Origin: Allacma fusca
Taxonomy: Eukaryota > Arthropoda > Collembola > Symphypleona > Sminthuridae
NCBI GenBank assembly: GCA_947179485.1
Contig: OX359248.1
Coordinates: 33,365,378-33,429,377, forward strand
DNA: 64,000 nucleotides
Reading direction: 5' to 3'
The translations under genes and the position numbers were made by a program. Each line of letters opens with the position of its first letter. The stretch's first letter is position 1. Positions 32,510 through 45,223 of the stretch are shown here, one piece after another. The notes beneath the pieces are model-generated. The model saw only the letters and a list, made by a program, of their open reading frames with translations. It had not been told where the DNA came from and ran no database searches.

Positions 32510-34332
32510 TTAGTTGATTTCTCCAGTGATTATAACAGCGTTAGTGGTACTGTTTTGCCAGTATTTTCGATGACAATGATAGAAAATAACTTCGACGCAT
32601 AAACCAAGCATGGCTATCAGGATACCTGCAAAGAGAATCAAAAGTGGGTATAGCATAATCTTTCTATCCGTCAGGTTACGGGATAAAGCTTGTGGATTTT
32701 CTATCTGTAGTTGCTTCTCGTGGATAGTTTTCAAGGACTTTTGATGGAAATCCATAGCAACCCAATGTGAGTCCAACGACCCTTCGATGAACACATCAAC
32801 AATTCGATCCAGAACTCCTAAAATATCAATAACAGGATGAGCTACTGAGTATTTCACTCGTCCTATGTACAATTACAAGAACTATTTCGCCATAATCAGA
32901 TCTAGCAAAAGCGAGTTTAATCCGATTGTAATAACTCATCGAACGTTAGAGGGGGCTTTATATAAATGGGTTCCACTAATTTCGAAATTACAACAGATTT
33001 GTAAAGAGTTGTAATCACAATCATGGCAACGAGCCAAAAAAGAACTACAATTCGAACTCCAGAGCTCGTTCCATCTTGTTTCAACATATTTTCTGGGATA
33101 GGCTGGTCATTGAGAACCCTAAGAAAGCTACCCATATTGGATGTGATGGATTGAATATGTTTCATTGTACTCCATTTTCTAGCTTGAAATTGATTCGATA
33201 TAGAGGGCGTGCATGAATTAAAAGCGTAAATGACGAATGCATTAACTACGACGCAAAGAAATATGGCCAACCAAGTTAAGGCATCCAATGGTTTCTCTAA
33301 AAACTCCAGATTCACTTCTTGTTTTTTCGGAAGCGGTGCGAAGAATATAAACGGAGAACAAGTCACCGCTTTAGAAAATAGCACATGATGAAACTGATAT
33401 GCAAACGGCGTGAATGGTAATGTCATATGAACACTTTCATCCATGATTTTACCGATATAGCTATCCCATGTCCCGTCTGGGAGCTGCTTTCCAAAACCCT
33501 GTTCTATGTTGACCGGAACTGCTGTTGGAGTTGCATTTAATATTCGGGCTGTCTCTGAAATCATTACGGGGAGAAACCTGAATTCTCGTTTTTCTCGATA
33601 TATCCTAATAGTTTCTTGCATGTCAAGCTTCCCCAGAGGGGCTGCAATTCGCAGAGGCTCTCCCTTAAAATCCCACCATTCATTTTCAAATGTCTTTGTA
33701 CTCAAGTTCAATTCAGACAAGCGTCCTTTTATTCTTGAGCCCGGATTAATCCCAAATCTATTTGGAACTACTACATCCCACTTTCCAGTGAAACTGCCAT
33801 GACTAATGTTTTTGACCAGGACAAACGCGTTGCACATACGGCGAATGGTACTCAGTGACCAATAATTTGCTGGTATGTTTTCCTCAAAAAGAAAATGATA
33901 TGTGAAAAATGTAGTCCCTGGAACGCGAACGATCCAATTTATGTCATCAAAGCTCAGTTCTTGCTCTAATAATGGAGTCAAGTAAATAACAATGGTACAA
34001 GATCTAGAAAGTTGCAAATGGAAGCTAGAAATGCCCGTTGTCAGCTTAGAAAGATTTGATATGATGACATTTGAGGAGTTTTCGTTTTCTAGAAACTGTT
34101 GCCTTGACTTTGCAAAATCAGGGCCGGTGATGTACATAAAAATACAATGCTGGGATGGTAAGGATATGTCACTGAGTAGTAACGAAATGTCTGGGGTCGA
34201 ATTTTTGATATTTTCGGAATATAAAGGAACCAGGATAAAAGTCGTTAGTATGAATTGAGAAGTTAGGACTGCTGTAATAGTTCTATTAATAAGTTGCATT
34301 CTCAATCTTGTTCTAAGCACACCATGTCGCAT
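32510..34332 (-). pseudogene. Ionotropic receptor, left copy, truncated by an internal deletion
   Basis: Exon 1 (34332-32917) encodes 471 aa with a signal peptide, the extracellular ligand-binding S1 part, TM1 (TWLAIFLCVVVNAFVIYAF) and TM3 (RIVVLFWLVAMIVITTLYKS). It stops at TAA directly after FDELLQSD. In the intact paralogue at 53556-55795 this point is followed by about 36 more residues and a second exon of S2 sequence. Here the DNA jumps into sequence matching the second intron. The last exon (32817-32510) with TM4 survives. The product would lack the second ligand-binding lobe and TM4, so this is probably a pseudogene unless the truncated protein has another role. Confidence 0.85.
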
Positions 34333-34750
34333 TAGCAGTCTAGGAACTTTGCAAGGGCTGTTAAGTCAATTTGTAATAATTTGAATTAGAATAACGCGCT
34401 ACTATTTTATACATGGAATTATCTACGCGAGCTTTTTATTACTTACATTTTTAATATTTATAAAATTATATTTGTAAGCTAGCTACTATTCAACTGTTAG
34501 AAACCAACTGAGAAATAGGTTCATTATTACTCAAAAACAAACATTATTTAAACCTCTCATACATATTGAAATATGTATAACAGGAGCATATGTAGATACA
34601 TCATTGCCTCAAATCTTACATTTGTGGTTTGACGAAATGACGGAAGTAAATATTTTACCTCTGGAAATGAGCTGAAATACTCAAGTTTGCTCTTCTACAT
34701 TATTTGCTTTTTTGTACTGAAGTACGTGGCATATTTTTATTCGATTTGAT

Positions 34751-35139
34751 TGATGAAATTGTGGATTGAAGATGAAAGTAGTACATAACGTAGCTATTTG
34801 TAGTTAGTGTTGGGCAACGTTGACTCATAAGCTGCTTTTTGTGTGAGCCATCATTATTATTCAATTACTTATAATTATATGTACACACGCGTGCACGGAA
34901 AAGTGCTTAAATTTTAAAGAATAGAAAATCATTTGTCGTCAGACATGTTCTGTGTGTTATCACTTAACACCATCGTTATTGTTATCCTTGGGCAAAATCG
35001 TGCTTTGTCTGTAAAATGTACAAATGATAAATATGTACATATCATGCTATAATTTTTAAAACGGTAACATCCAGCACAAACCACCATAACAAAGATTTTA
35101 TATATATTTCTGAGCACAATTTTTAATAATAATTGCTTC
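34751..35139. other. AT-rich DNA right of the duplicated segment
   Basis: No gene recognised. Confidence 0.4.
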
Positions 35140-35265
35140 CCAATCAGCCAACTCACGTTGGGCCAACGTAGGCTTGTGTTGATGGCCCAATGTCACAGTT
35201 GGGTTTGCGTTGGCCCAACGTTCATTTTATTGCAGCCAGCCAATATCAAACCAACTTTAACCCAA
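35140..35265. repeat. Cluster of GTTGGCCCAACGT palindromic motifs
   Basis: GTTGGGCCAACGT (about 35157), TGGCCCAATGT and GCGTTGGCCCAACGT (about 35208), plus AACCAACTTTAACCCAACT, recur within about 125 bp. It could be the end of a DNA transposon with subterminal repeats or part of the LINE that follows. No TSD was found. Confidence 0.6.
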
Positions 35266-35899
35266 CTAAAAATCTACTGAGTTCACGGTTCAATGCTTCA
35301 CGGGACTTAAAATAATAAAATAGAGCTACAAAAATTGAAATAATAATTCTACAAATTATAAATTATCCATTTAAAGTATTTTATTCAAAACATTAATAAC
35401 TACTGTAAAATTCAAGGTTCATGTAACATTAGTATACAAAAAATAAACAAAAAATACAACTACATTGTTGATGAAATTATATGGTATCATTACACATTTT
35501 AGCTTAATATCTTTTTTATGCACTGTAATAATTGTTTCATATGGATGGCTGACTATGAAAATTCCAACTTGACTACTTTTTATGGGATAGCCTTAGCAAT
35601 CTGATTTTCGCATAAACCTTTTGCCGGTGTAGGAATTGGATTCAGATCCAAATGATTCGAGGACAAGTATTTCTCCGGTGAGTAATTACATAATTGTTTC
35701 CTTTCTTAAAACTAATTTTACATTGTTTTTTATCGTCCTAGTTTAGCTTTTCAAATTGGCTCTTTTAGACGCGAGTGAGCGTGTTTTTGTAGTTTTTGTG
35801 ATCCCTTATCGCAGCTTGGATAGTCGATAGTAGATCTGTTTGCTACTCGTATTCAAATAGTGCTATCCTGATCCTAAATTCTTTCCCTTCGTGATAACC

Positions 35900-36850
35900 T
35901 TCACCGCAATCCTCCTATTTTCCTCCAAATAACTCCGTGTATGCTCTGGTTGAAATGACTTCCCTAGAAGATATGTGCAAAGTACTGGGAATAACAGCTC
36001 TTCATTGCAACCGATCTCGAACGACAATGACCTCTACAAAGCTTGCAGCTTTTTGCTCATTGAAGAAAGATAACAATGAAACGAAAGAACAACTCGAAGC
36101 CATGAACAACCGAACTGACCTCATTGAAACCGGTCAGTGTGCGGCATTTATAGCGACTGACGAGGTACAGCAGGAACTTCAGAAGGTAAAAAGCAGACTC
36201 GAATTTCCAGAAGCTGGTATTAGAAAACGCAGAATTATCGTAGGTGGGCCGTGGTCTGGAAATACCACATGCAGAAAGGCGGTAGAAAACTTCTTCATGG
36301 ATATTCTACATATACCGTTTGAAAAAGCGTCGCGGATTATCCCAAAGAAGAGGCCCCTAATACCAAGACCACCTCTAATCAAAGTAATCCTCGAGGATAT
36401 AGATGGCAAAGCACAAATCTAAAGAAATGCAAAATCGCTGAAAGGAGCTGGGTACTATATCAGAGACGACCTGTCAGAAAAACAGCAAGAAATAAGGAGT
36501 CTGCTAGAATTATGAAACCCCGAAATGATAGGCAAAAGCCGACGATGATTGGAAATAAGCTCATAATCGACGGCGTCAAATTTGCTTACAGGAATGGAGC
36601 AACCCGTATTAAAACTAGCTTAAAGTGTCGTGCAGGCTGCTGGCTACCAGTCATCCCCACCTGTAATATCATAGGATAACGCGACTACAACACAATATTG
36701 CACACAAAATGCTCCCTCCCATTCCTTACCTTCCGCCTGTAACGTTATTTATTGGAACTGTAGTGGAATTGGTATTTTTAATTCTATGGACAATTACGCA
36801 ACCAACATAATCAAATCAAGCCATTTCATGTCTGTCTGAGACGCCGTTCA
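35900..36850 (+). pseudogene. LINE (non-LTR retrotransposon) fragment: ORF1 and start of ORF2
   Basis: A plus-strand frame (best ATG at 35955) has a coiled-coil region, then RRIIVGGPW and later KSLKGAGYYIRDDLSEKQQE after one in-frame TAA (36420-36422). This matches the RNA-binding ORF1 type found in arthropod LINEs. Downstream, VIYWNCSGIGI (about 36733) looks like the start of an AP endonuclease, which ends quickly in stops. The rest of ORF2 is absent. Confidence 0.7.
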
Positions 36851-36865
36851 AATAACTGCAGTGAT

Positions 36866-39800
36866 TTGAAACCGTGCGGACTTGATGAATGTGATAAAAT
36901 GCATAATCGGTTGTTGCATCGAGATCAACAGAAGAAGAAAGAAGTGTCTACTGCAGTCGTTATGAAGTTATGCAGTCGTAGGAGAAACTGCAGCACATAC
37001 GTGGGAATCCCGAAAGGTTCTCAACATACTACCAATCAAACTGATGGGTCCTAAAGGAATAATTTACACCCACGCGATGTTGGATGACGGAGCTACGGTA
37101 ATTAGTATTGATGACGTATTCGCCAATAATCTCGGTTTAATTGGCTTTGCAATCAGTGGACAAATGATACTACATCACGTGATCCTGCATCGTGCAGATT
37201 TGCTTTAAACATTTGTGGTGTCAATCGGAAATGTAAAAAATATACCTTGCATGACATAAGAACTACTAATATGATGTCACGACCGAGCCTGCGGTCTGGT
37301 GGTGTAGCGAATCTGTAAGGTTGCAGAAGAGCCGGTTTCTAGCTCACCCCAAAATAATTTCAGGTCCTTTCTATCTTTTCCTATACACTATCGGTATGAA
37401 AATGTGGTTTGGATGCATGTTGCGCATTCTTGGAAGAGTAGTAGTAGGAGTAGTGTGTGCCGTACACTGGTAATGATTCGTAAGATGAATCGGTGTATTT
37501 GCATATACTGCGACTGCTAATATTCGGATAAGATTGTGGCCTTGGTATATCCCATGTCTCCTCCCTTGTCTGTATACCCTCCCTCTCTATCTATCTACAT
37601 TTCACTGTCCCTCTATAGCTAAGTCTGCGTATGTGTGTTGTGATATACATACTTGCAAAGCTGCTGGGATGCTGTATGTTGCACCAAGTATGTGCCGTGA
37701 AACTGTATGTGCTCATATAGCGGAAAGCATACGCGCGGGGACACCTTGTCTCTACTTTGGTATTATCCATATGATGGCGAGTTAACATACAGGCCGGCAA
37801 CGGAGTAAAGTGTGGAATGGAAGGACGGCCCCACTTCACAATATGCAACTATTTGGACCAGAATGTTCCATATATGTGAGATAAAAAACTAATAAAGGAA
37901 GTACAGAAAACTCTATAAAGCCCCCGGACATATCGGAGTATACACCCCAATTTGGTTTTTACTAATATGGTCAGTACCTATGCATTCAACTGATATGGAA
38001 AAGCTTAGATCACGTTGGCCACATTTGTAAAATGTTGATTTCGCATCGATGCATTGTGTCATTCCAAAAATGCTCATTGGACAAGACAATATAATGCTGA
38101 TATTAGCTCTGCAAACAAAGCATGCTTCGTGGAATGGCCCCGTAGCTGCACATACCCATCTTGGTTGGGTAGTTCATGGAAATATTCCAATTGGTAAACG
38201 ATTAAATAAATGGGTTTCTTGTCATGTGTGTCAACAAGGTGGTGATGATGAATTAAATCAAATTGTGAAGAGTTCTTTCTCGACCGAATCATTTGGAGTA
38301 CGATTAGTTGAAGAGAAACCGCGATCACGTGAAGATAAGCTATCGTTGGTGATTACGGAGCGTACTACTAGCCGCATCGGTGAGCGTTTAGAAACCGGCC
38401 TGCTGTGGCGTGATGAATCAATAGTGTTGTCTGATAGTCGTCCAACATCTTTACGAAGACTTTATTGCGTCGAAAAGAAAATAGACCACAATGCAAGTTT
38501 TTCAAAATTTTACAGTGAGAAGATTGAAGACGTCGTCTTAAAAGGTTATGCACGGAAATCGACATCAGAAGAGGCATCAGTAAAGTCATCGAAGACGTAT
38601 TATATACCTCACTTTGGTCTGACCAACCCTAATAAGCCTGGAAAGATACGACCAGTGTTCGATGCTGCAGCTAAATCGCTTAAGTTTATATGATCCATTA
38701 TTTAAATCTGCTTAACCCTTTACCAGCAGTCTTGATGAGATATCGTCAAAAACCCATTGGCGATGTCAAGATGTTTCCTGAAATTAAAATCAGGAAGGCA
38801 GATCAAGACGCTTAATGGTTCCTTTGACGGGGAGAGAGAAGATCTGGTGAACCTGACGAGTACATAATGGATTCCATGGTATTCGGTGCAGCATGTTCTC
38901 CCTCATCGGCAAAACACGTCAAGAACAAGAATTCAGAGGAATTTAAAGACGAATTCCCGATGGTTTATGATGCAACAGTTAGAAACACGTATATGGATGA
39001 CCATTTGGATAATGGTTTCAACGCTGAAGAATTTTCGAATCGTTTAATTGATGCCATGGAAGTGTACCGTCGAGGAGGTTTTCAGATTTGCAACTGGGTA
39101 TGTAATTCTAAAGAAGTATTAGAATTAATTCCCGAAGGTCTTCGATCGAAAGGATTTGTTGACCTGTCTAAGGATCCGGAGAATCCATGTAAACGCGTGT
39201 TGGGACTTTAGTGCAATGTGTTAGAAGATAAATTAACCTTCAAACTTAATTTTCATAAAGGTAATACTGAAATTTCTAATGGTTCTAAGACACCCACGAA
39301 GCGTGAAGTTCTCAAAATAATGTTTACATAATCGATCCGGTGGGTTTCCTAGCGCATTTTATTATCAAAGTTAAGATACTTTTCAAGATATCTGCCGATC
39401 AGGCCTTCAATGGGATGATGATATTCCAAGGTTGCAGCAACAGAAATGGTGGGAATGGCACGATAAACTGCAAGATATTGCAAAATTTGGAATTACTCGA
39501 TGTTATTCTTCAAATGTTTGGCTGGTTACATCGGTAAAATTTCATGTCTTTTGTGATGCAAGCGAAGAGGCATTTACTACAGTATCCTATTTAAGACTGG
39601 AATTTCAGGTTGCTTGAGTTGAGGTCTGTTTTGTAGTAGCAAAGACTGAGGTATATCCACTTATGTTACCATTCCAAAATTAGAATTACAAGCAGCTTTG
39701 ACGGCTGCACGATTAGCAAGTACAGTCAACCAGGAGTTTGATGTTATTATTGCTGAGACAATATTTTGGTCCGATTCACGTACCGTATTGTGCTGGCTTC

Positions 39801-41815
39801 GTTCGGATTTTAGAAGCTGGAAGCAGTTTGCGGCAAACGAATCGGTGAAATTTTGGAATCCACTGACGTTCAACAATGGTGTAGGAGACTGTTCCATACT
39901 ATTAGTTACTCATTTTAAGTTCGGTTTGGCTTAGTGGTAATTTTTCTGCACAATGAGCACCTGCATTTTCATTTAAGCCTACTAAACTCAAATATTATAT
40001 ATTGGGAGGACTTTTGGTGGTAGCAGCATATGTCGACATTAGGTACTACTACTCGGGAATCGGGTGTTACAGTGTTCGGGTATTGGGTATATGATATGTG
40101 TGGGCTCACTACGGAGAATGTTTCGGATAAAGCTACTCGTTCGGGATCAAATTGTTATTTCACGCCACCCAGCCGTTAGCTTACCGGTCCATCTTTTCTA
40201 AAAGACAAATCTGACAATTATCCCAACGAGGGCAATACTGATCAGATTGATATGCCAGAGGATGAAATGAAGAAAGAGCGTGCCCATCATATTCGAGAAG
40301 CGAAGAAGTCACTACTCCCTAATGTAGAAAGATTTTCAAGCTGGATTCGAATAATTCGGGTTACTGCTTGGGTGTAAATGTATTTTGATAACATTGTCCC
40401 AGAAAGAGGGTTCATTCAGGAGTTGACAGTTGACGAACTACGTCGTGCTGAACGTTTATGGTGAAAGAAGTACAGCAAAATGCGTTTTCCTATGATTTGA
40501 CTACTCAAGAACAAACAACCTTGTTAATAAAGTAATCGATTCTACAATTTTTCTCCGTTTATTGACAAGTACGGAATTCTGAGACTTCAAGGAAGGATAG
40601 GAACGGTATTGAATGTCGATAATAATACAGCTAATCCTGTCATACTTAAACCTAGTCACCCATATACAACATTGCGTATTGAACATATGAATAAAAAATT
40701 CGGTCATTATGGTTTGGAAACTCATTTGACAGAACTATTGGATATTAAACATGAGAGATTCTGTTCGAAGAATTTTTAGGAACGGTCAGTACTCCAAGTT
40801 GAAAAGTGCCAAGCCCATTCTACCAGTGATGGCTGATCTGCCGTCTTGTAGACTTGAAAAACCTAAATTGCCTTATCTATACTGGAGTAGATTTCTTTGG
40901 TACAATCATGGTAGCAGTTGGCAGATGACAAGAGAAACGATATGGTTGCACTATTTACCTGCATGTCAGTAAGAGCTGTACACATTGAAATTGCTCATTT
41001 CTTGTCTACTGATTCGGCTATTAATGCTTTCCGGCGATTTGTTGCAATACGTTGAAAGCCGGAGCATATTTATTCAGATAATGGAACAAATTTCCGAGCA
41101 GCTATGGATAGCTTAGATCATACGAGAATTCAAACTGAGCTAACAAACACTGGCAATGGAATTCGTTGGCATTTCAACCCTCCTGCTAGTCTGCATATCG
41201 GAGGAAGTTGGGAAAGGACTGTGCGTTCAGTAAACGTAGCTCTCCAATTTACGTCGGTAAATCAGACACCTACCTGTTCTTTCAAGTTATTTTAACCTTG
41301 ATGGCTGAGCGAAACTTGTGGTGAACTCGCGACCACTGACAGAAGTTTCTTTTGATCCTGACGACCCACAAGCAATAACCCCGAATATCTTTCTTAACTT
41401 CCCCTGAGTCGATTCCCCAGTAACTTCCCCTCAGACCCGGAGAATTCTCAAATACAGATTTAATTCTGCGGAAAAGTCGGAGACGCGTTCAGAGGACGGC
41501 TGATAACTTCTGGAGCAGGTGGCTTACAGAATATTTGCCAACTCTAACTCGAAGAACAAAGTGGTTTAAGAAAGTAGAACCTATTAAAGTCGGGGCCATT
41601 GTGTTGGTTTTGGATAAAGTCACCACGTATTTGGCCTAATGGGAGAGTTATCAGTTATCCTGGACGAGATGGTCAGGTTAGAGTAGTAGACGAAGATTCG
41701 AGATGATGTTATTAGACGCCCGTTGATCGACTCTTCGTTCTAGATGTTCATAAAAAAGGATATTCCTTTTACGGAGGAGAATTGTGTTGAGAATGGCGCA
41801 GATGAATAGTATTTA
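36866..41815 (+). pseudogene. Degenerate BEL/Pao LTR retrotransposon polyprotein
   Basis: Fragments in BEL/Pao order on the plus strand: a Gag zinc-knuckle remnant (ECDKMHNRLLHRD), a protease-like segment (AMLDDGATVISIDDVF, 37075-37200), and a block with LIGQDNIML and THLGWVVHG (38040-38693). RT follows with SMVFGAACSPSSAKHVKNKN and YMDD (38867-39211), then RNase H ([25 protein letters not shown]). The integrase shows HIEIAHFLSTDSAIN and IYSDNGTNFRAAM (about 40980-41100). The element ends with a DUF5641-like tail (41470-41740). Many stops and frameshifts are present, and about 0.75 kb of unrelated DNA lies between protease and RT (about 37230-37970). LTRs were not recognised. Confidence 0.85.
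37230..37970. other. Insertion of unrelated DNA inside the BEL/Pao ruin
   Basis: This stretch breaks the collinearity of the Pao fragments. It includes a stretch with weak tRNA-like A and B boxes (TGGTGTAGCG near 37301 and GGTTTCTAGC near 37339) that may be a SINE head. No coding content is recognised. Confidence 0.4.
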
Positions 41816-43062
41816 TTACAAAATAAGATGTATTATATTTATAGGTATAGGTGCATGACTTCCGACAGTTTTGTGTAGAATTAAATGCTCTTTAAAATTA
41901 GCCATTGCACCATATTGTCGGAACAGTGGAACTTTAGTATCCTTTGGTTTTATGGGATATTATTGTAAGTGTTCCAACTGGGAACGGGTTCTATATTATA
42001 AGAAAACAGGAAAACTAAATAAACCGTTGATTCACCAAATACGAAATTCTCAAGTCGTCTTGAATTTATTTAAGAGCAAATAAATAACAATCCGATACAC
42101 AACAGGCGAGAAGGGCGAATAATCACTCAGATTTTCTTGTCCCATAATAATCCTAGGTACAACTTTCTTAACCAAAACATTTAGGTCGCTAGGACGCTAC
42201 GAGAAAATTACACATACCGATTACCAATCAATCCAAATAAGCACTGTCACATAATGAACTTGATGACTCAAAAATATCAACTTAATTAGTAACTTACTGA
42301 GCTATATGGTAATACTAAGACAACAAATTAGAAACTACAGTAACACAATACAATTCAATCACCGCTCACAATCATACGATTCAAATTCTCCCCGATGTGA
42401 AGAATCACGTCGACGTGAGTATAGGTGGCAACACTCTACTGTTCTAACAGGAAGTGATGCAGATTAAAAGTATTTATTACAATTAAAATGTCTGATTTTA
42501 TTTGATTGCCAATTCGGATGGCTTCCAAAACTTCATCATCCTTCAAGCAGTAGACTCCAAATTCTGAAAACTCATAAACGTGCTGATGTTTTCATTGTAC
42601 TCATCTATGTCTTGACTGATTTCTGTAAGCGAAGATGGGTCTCCAAGTATAAGTAGTCTTAATCGTCTCGAAGTTTATCAGAACACCTTTTTTCGAACAT
42701 CTGTAAATTATATATATGCTTCATTTAAATTATAATGATCACATAGGCTTGTCGAAACCTTTTATCTTTTACTTCAAATGGTAAGAATGCTCTGTAGAGA
42801 ATATTTTTCATACATTGTTGCCTTGGATTGATGTCCACACATGCAAGAAGGTTTATTAAAAATATTTATTGGAATAAAATTCACTGCAAGAAAAATGAAC
42901 CAAAATTGATTGCCAGAAAAATTGTTTATAAGTTAAAATGAATTTTGAAAACGTAAGTTGGAACAAACGTTTACTACAATGAATAAAGTGCACAAACGTT
43001 TTATGACAATGTGGTCTTTACAAGAAAAACAGCTAAGACGCTTCAAAATTTATGCGACATCA
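41816..43062. other. Non-coding or unrecognised DNA after the BEL/Pao ruin
   Basis: A short minus-strand open stretch at about 42553-42680 (..LILGDPSSLTEISQDIDEY..) looks protein-like but has no visible exon partners. Otherwise AT-rich with nothing recognised. Confidence 0.35.
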
Positions 43063-43667
43063 TTAAGCAAATTCTGTCGATGTGATCTCTGGTAAAGGAA
43101 TCCAACCTCTAAGTGATGAACACTGAATTGATTCAAGATGGGTAGGTTCCCAGACGTCGTCACGGAAATTTTGAAATCCATTGACTGTGACCCATGCTGT
43201 TGTACAATACTTCGAACTGAACGTCGGATCATATTTGAAATTGTATTTCATCCCGCCAAAGCGTTCCAATGTTACCACACGGAATGATCGCGTAATTTTT
43301 TGGTACCTCCTATTTCCTAAGGCGGTTGTCAACATCTGAAAATACCCAAATTTTGTTTTGAAGTCACGTAACACAAACCAAAGTAACACATTTGTTAAAA
43401 TTTCATGTCGTTAAATATTACCACGACTGTCCGTTCTTTGTAAGCAGCCAAGATAAATGTAGGGGTTTCATAAATAAAAGTATTGAAGCACCAGTGGAAA
43501 AAACATTTGTGTTTTATCTGATTTTGAACGTCTAACCAAATGCGATCTGTTGTAATCACTTTCCCTGAACTGATTGGATCTATCACATGCCGGAATTGGA
43601 AGTCCTTCCAATTCATATAGTTGCTTACAAACAATATAGCAATTGAAACAATTGAGTCCACTTGCAT
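43063..43667 (-). CDS. Hypothetical protein, two-exon model, 172 aa
   Basis: Exon 43667-43422 (82 codons from ATG) and exon 43335-43063 share phase 0 and GT-AG borders. The first exon gives a protein starting MQVDSIVSIAILF with Trp-rich segments (HWCFNTFIYETP). The second contains VTLERFGGMKYNFKYDP and a Trp-rich end (GWIPLP). The short hydrophobic start could be a signal peptide. No family is recognised, and no upstream exon is evident. It could be a fragment of a decayed gene. Confidence 0.4.
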
Positions 43668-44140
43668 TAAATACTGTTAGTCGTATTAACTCGAACTTTA
43701 TAAAAGTCAAAGTGACTTCCACAATCAGTGAAATGTTGGAAGCATTTGGAATAGGGGACCATGATAAAATTGAAGTTCTTCTTGGAATTATTCATTTATC
43801 ACTAGCTGGAAGCTATTTCTCCCTAGAACATTTCAAACCAGATTCCTTTGGGGAAAATATTGCCATTGTTATTGAGTCGTTTTTAAAGCAGTGAAATTTA
43901 CTTTGCGTGAATGTTTCTAAAGAGAAAACTAAAGATTTAAACAAATTCAAGCCATCTCATGTGGTCACCTCCGTCATCACAGGTGGAATTGTCAACGTTC
44001 AGTATGACGGCTGAGTCAAAAGTATAGAGGACAAGCACTCCGTGCATGCTGACGAATCTCTTTTGCAAAAGCGTTTTCGTCAGTTTTCAATAAATGCTGA
44101 ACTAAATGCGAATTTTTCAAATACCAACCATCAATCGCTT
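43643..44140 (+). pseudogene. Degenerate plus-strand coding remnant, unassigned
   Basis: An 83-codon frame (43643-43894) with a hydrophobic segment (IIHLSLAGSYFSLEHF) continues after stops with KPSHVVTSVITGG (about 43948). The THVVT-like pattern after a LaGs-type segment faintly recalls the N-terminal region of SNTX/MACPF-like proteins, but this is a weak visual match. Broken by at least two stops. Confidence 0.25.
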
Positions 44141-45152
44141 TCCAGGTTTTAAATCGATATTCGAGGCGACATTATTTTAGATACTATTGGCGGAATCACA
44201 GATTTTCAGTAAATGATCAATTTTATAAAAACTCTCCCGAATCAAATGAAGGTATCAAACCCTACAGAAAAGAATATAATTTACACAATCTATCCTATTA
44301 TATATTATTCAAAATTACCCTATTTACAATGGATCCAACATGCAATCCTTAGATACTTCAACTCAAATAAATGACCACATCCTTAATATAGCCGAAAGTT
44401 TTGAACTTCTGACGAAATATGTAGACTAAATTTTGTGATTGCTTATCTTGCATGTGCAGATTCTAAACATTAACATTTTACGACAAATTAAATTAGATTT
44501 AATAAACACTAGGATTTTTTATACCAATCCAGGGTTCTGATATCCAAATTTTAAAACGTTAGCCGTTGATGTGGTTCTGAGTCAATACAGTTCATTTTTA
44601 ACAATATAACATGTACGAGCTTCTTCATTCCGTAACAATTATTACCAACTTAAATTGTGAATAGGACGGACATGTTCTTTACTGTAATGAAGTTATTCTG
44701 AACTTTTCTAAACTATTTCCCTTATTATTCTCTTGGATTATCATTTCGAACTTGGTAGCAAAAAGGATACCCACGAGGAAAATTTCTAAAGAGATAAAGT
44801 ATATGAAGTATTATTAGTAGAGTGCTTGTTCTTCACATATTTTCATCAACAACTGGTTGAGAAAATTTCATCCGTACTGTCAAGTTGAGACGGCACACTA
44901 ATCAATAAATATAATTATTTTCTAAGGCTGCGAAGGAAGAAACCTGGAATTCAACCGTCCAGTAAAAATCAGTATAACAGTAGGCTTCGAAGATGCCTTT
45001 CTTCAATAAGTTATTAAAAAATTCCAGTAATTCCTAATCAAAATATCTGGTAACGACAAATTGTAGTTTGAAAGAGTCCAAACAACCTGTTCCTCATCTA
45101 TGGATGATAATATATATATTATCATCTATATTATTATATGATTAGATGATAT
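44141..45152. other. AT-rich DNA, no gene seen
   Basis: Ends with an AT-rich palindromic tract (about 45108-45160). Confidence 0.4.
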
Positions 45153-45223
45153 ATATGTATAACTAGTAATGTCGTAGTACTTTTTCTTACCATAATACAG
45201 TATCACGATAAAAGTGGCTATAC
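45153..45223 (-). repeat. 71-bp direct repeat, truncated LTR candidate (left)
   Basis: Differs at one base from 48139-48209 (GTCGTAGTACTTTTTCTTAC core). The gag remnant ends where this begins, consistent with an LTR fragment of a minus-strand element. Confidence 0.7.

Larger units (their letters stand above)
29757..34750. repeat. Left copy of a segmental duplication carrying an IR gene
   Basis: Collinear with 51170-56130, including 5' flank, IR exons 1 and 3, and downstream non-coding DNA (for example GAGCATCACAATC at 29908 and 51323). Similarity is interrupted by a hAT element in this copy and by other insertions in the right copy. Confidence 0.85.

Noticed and set aside
33506-34258. Plus-strand frames opposite the left IR exon
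   Set aside because: Mirrored at 55110-55754 opposite the right IR exon. They are shadows of the receptor coding strand.
44160-45100. Search for tRNA genes in this and other AT-rich stretches
   Set aside because: No cloverleaf with consistent A and B boxes was found by eye; none is reported.
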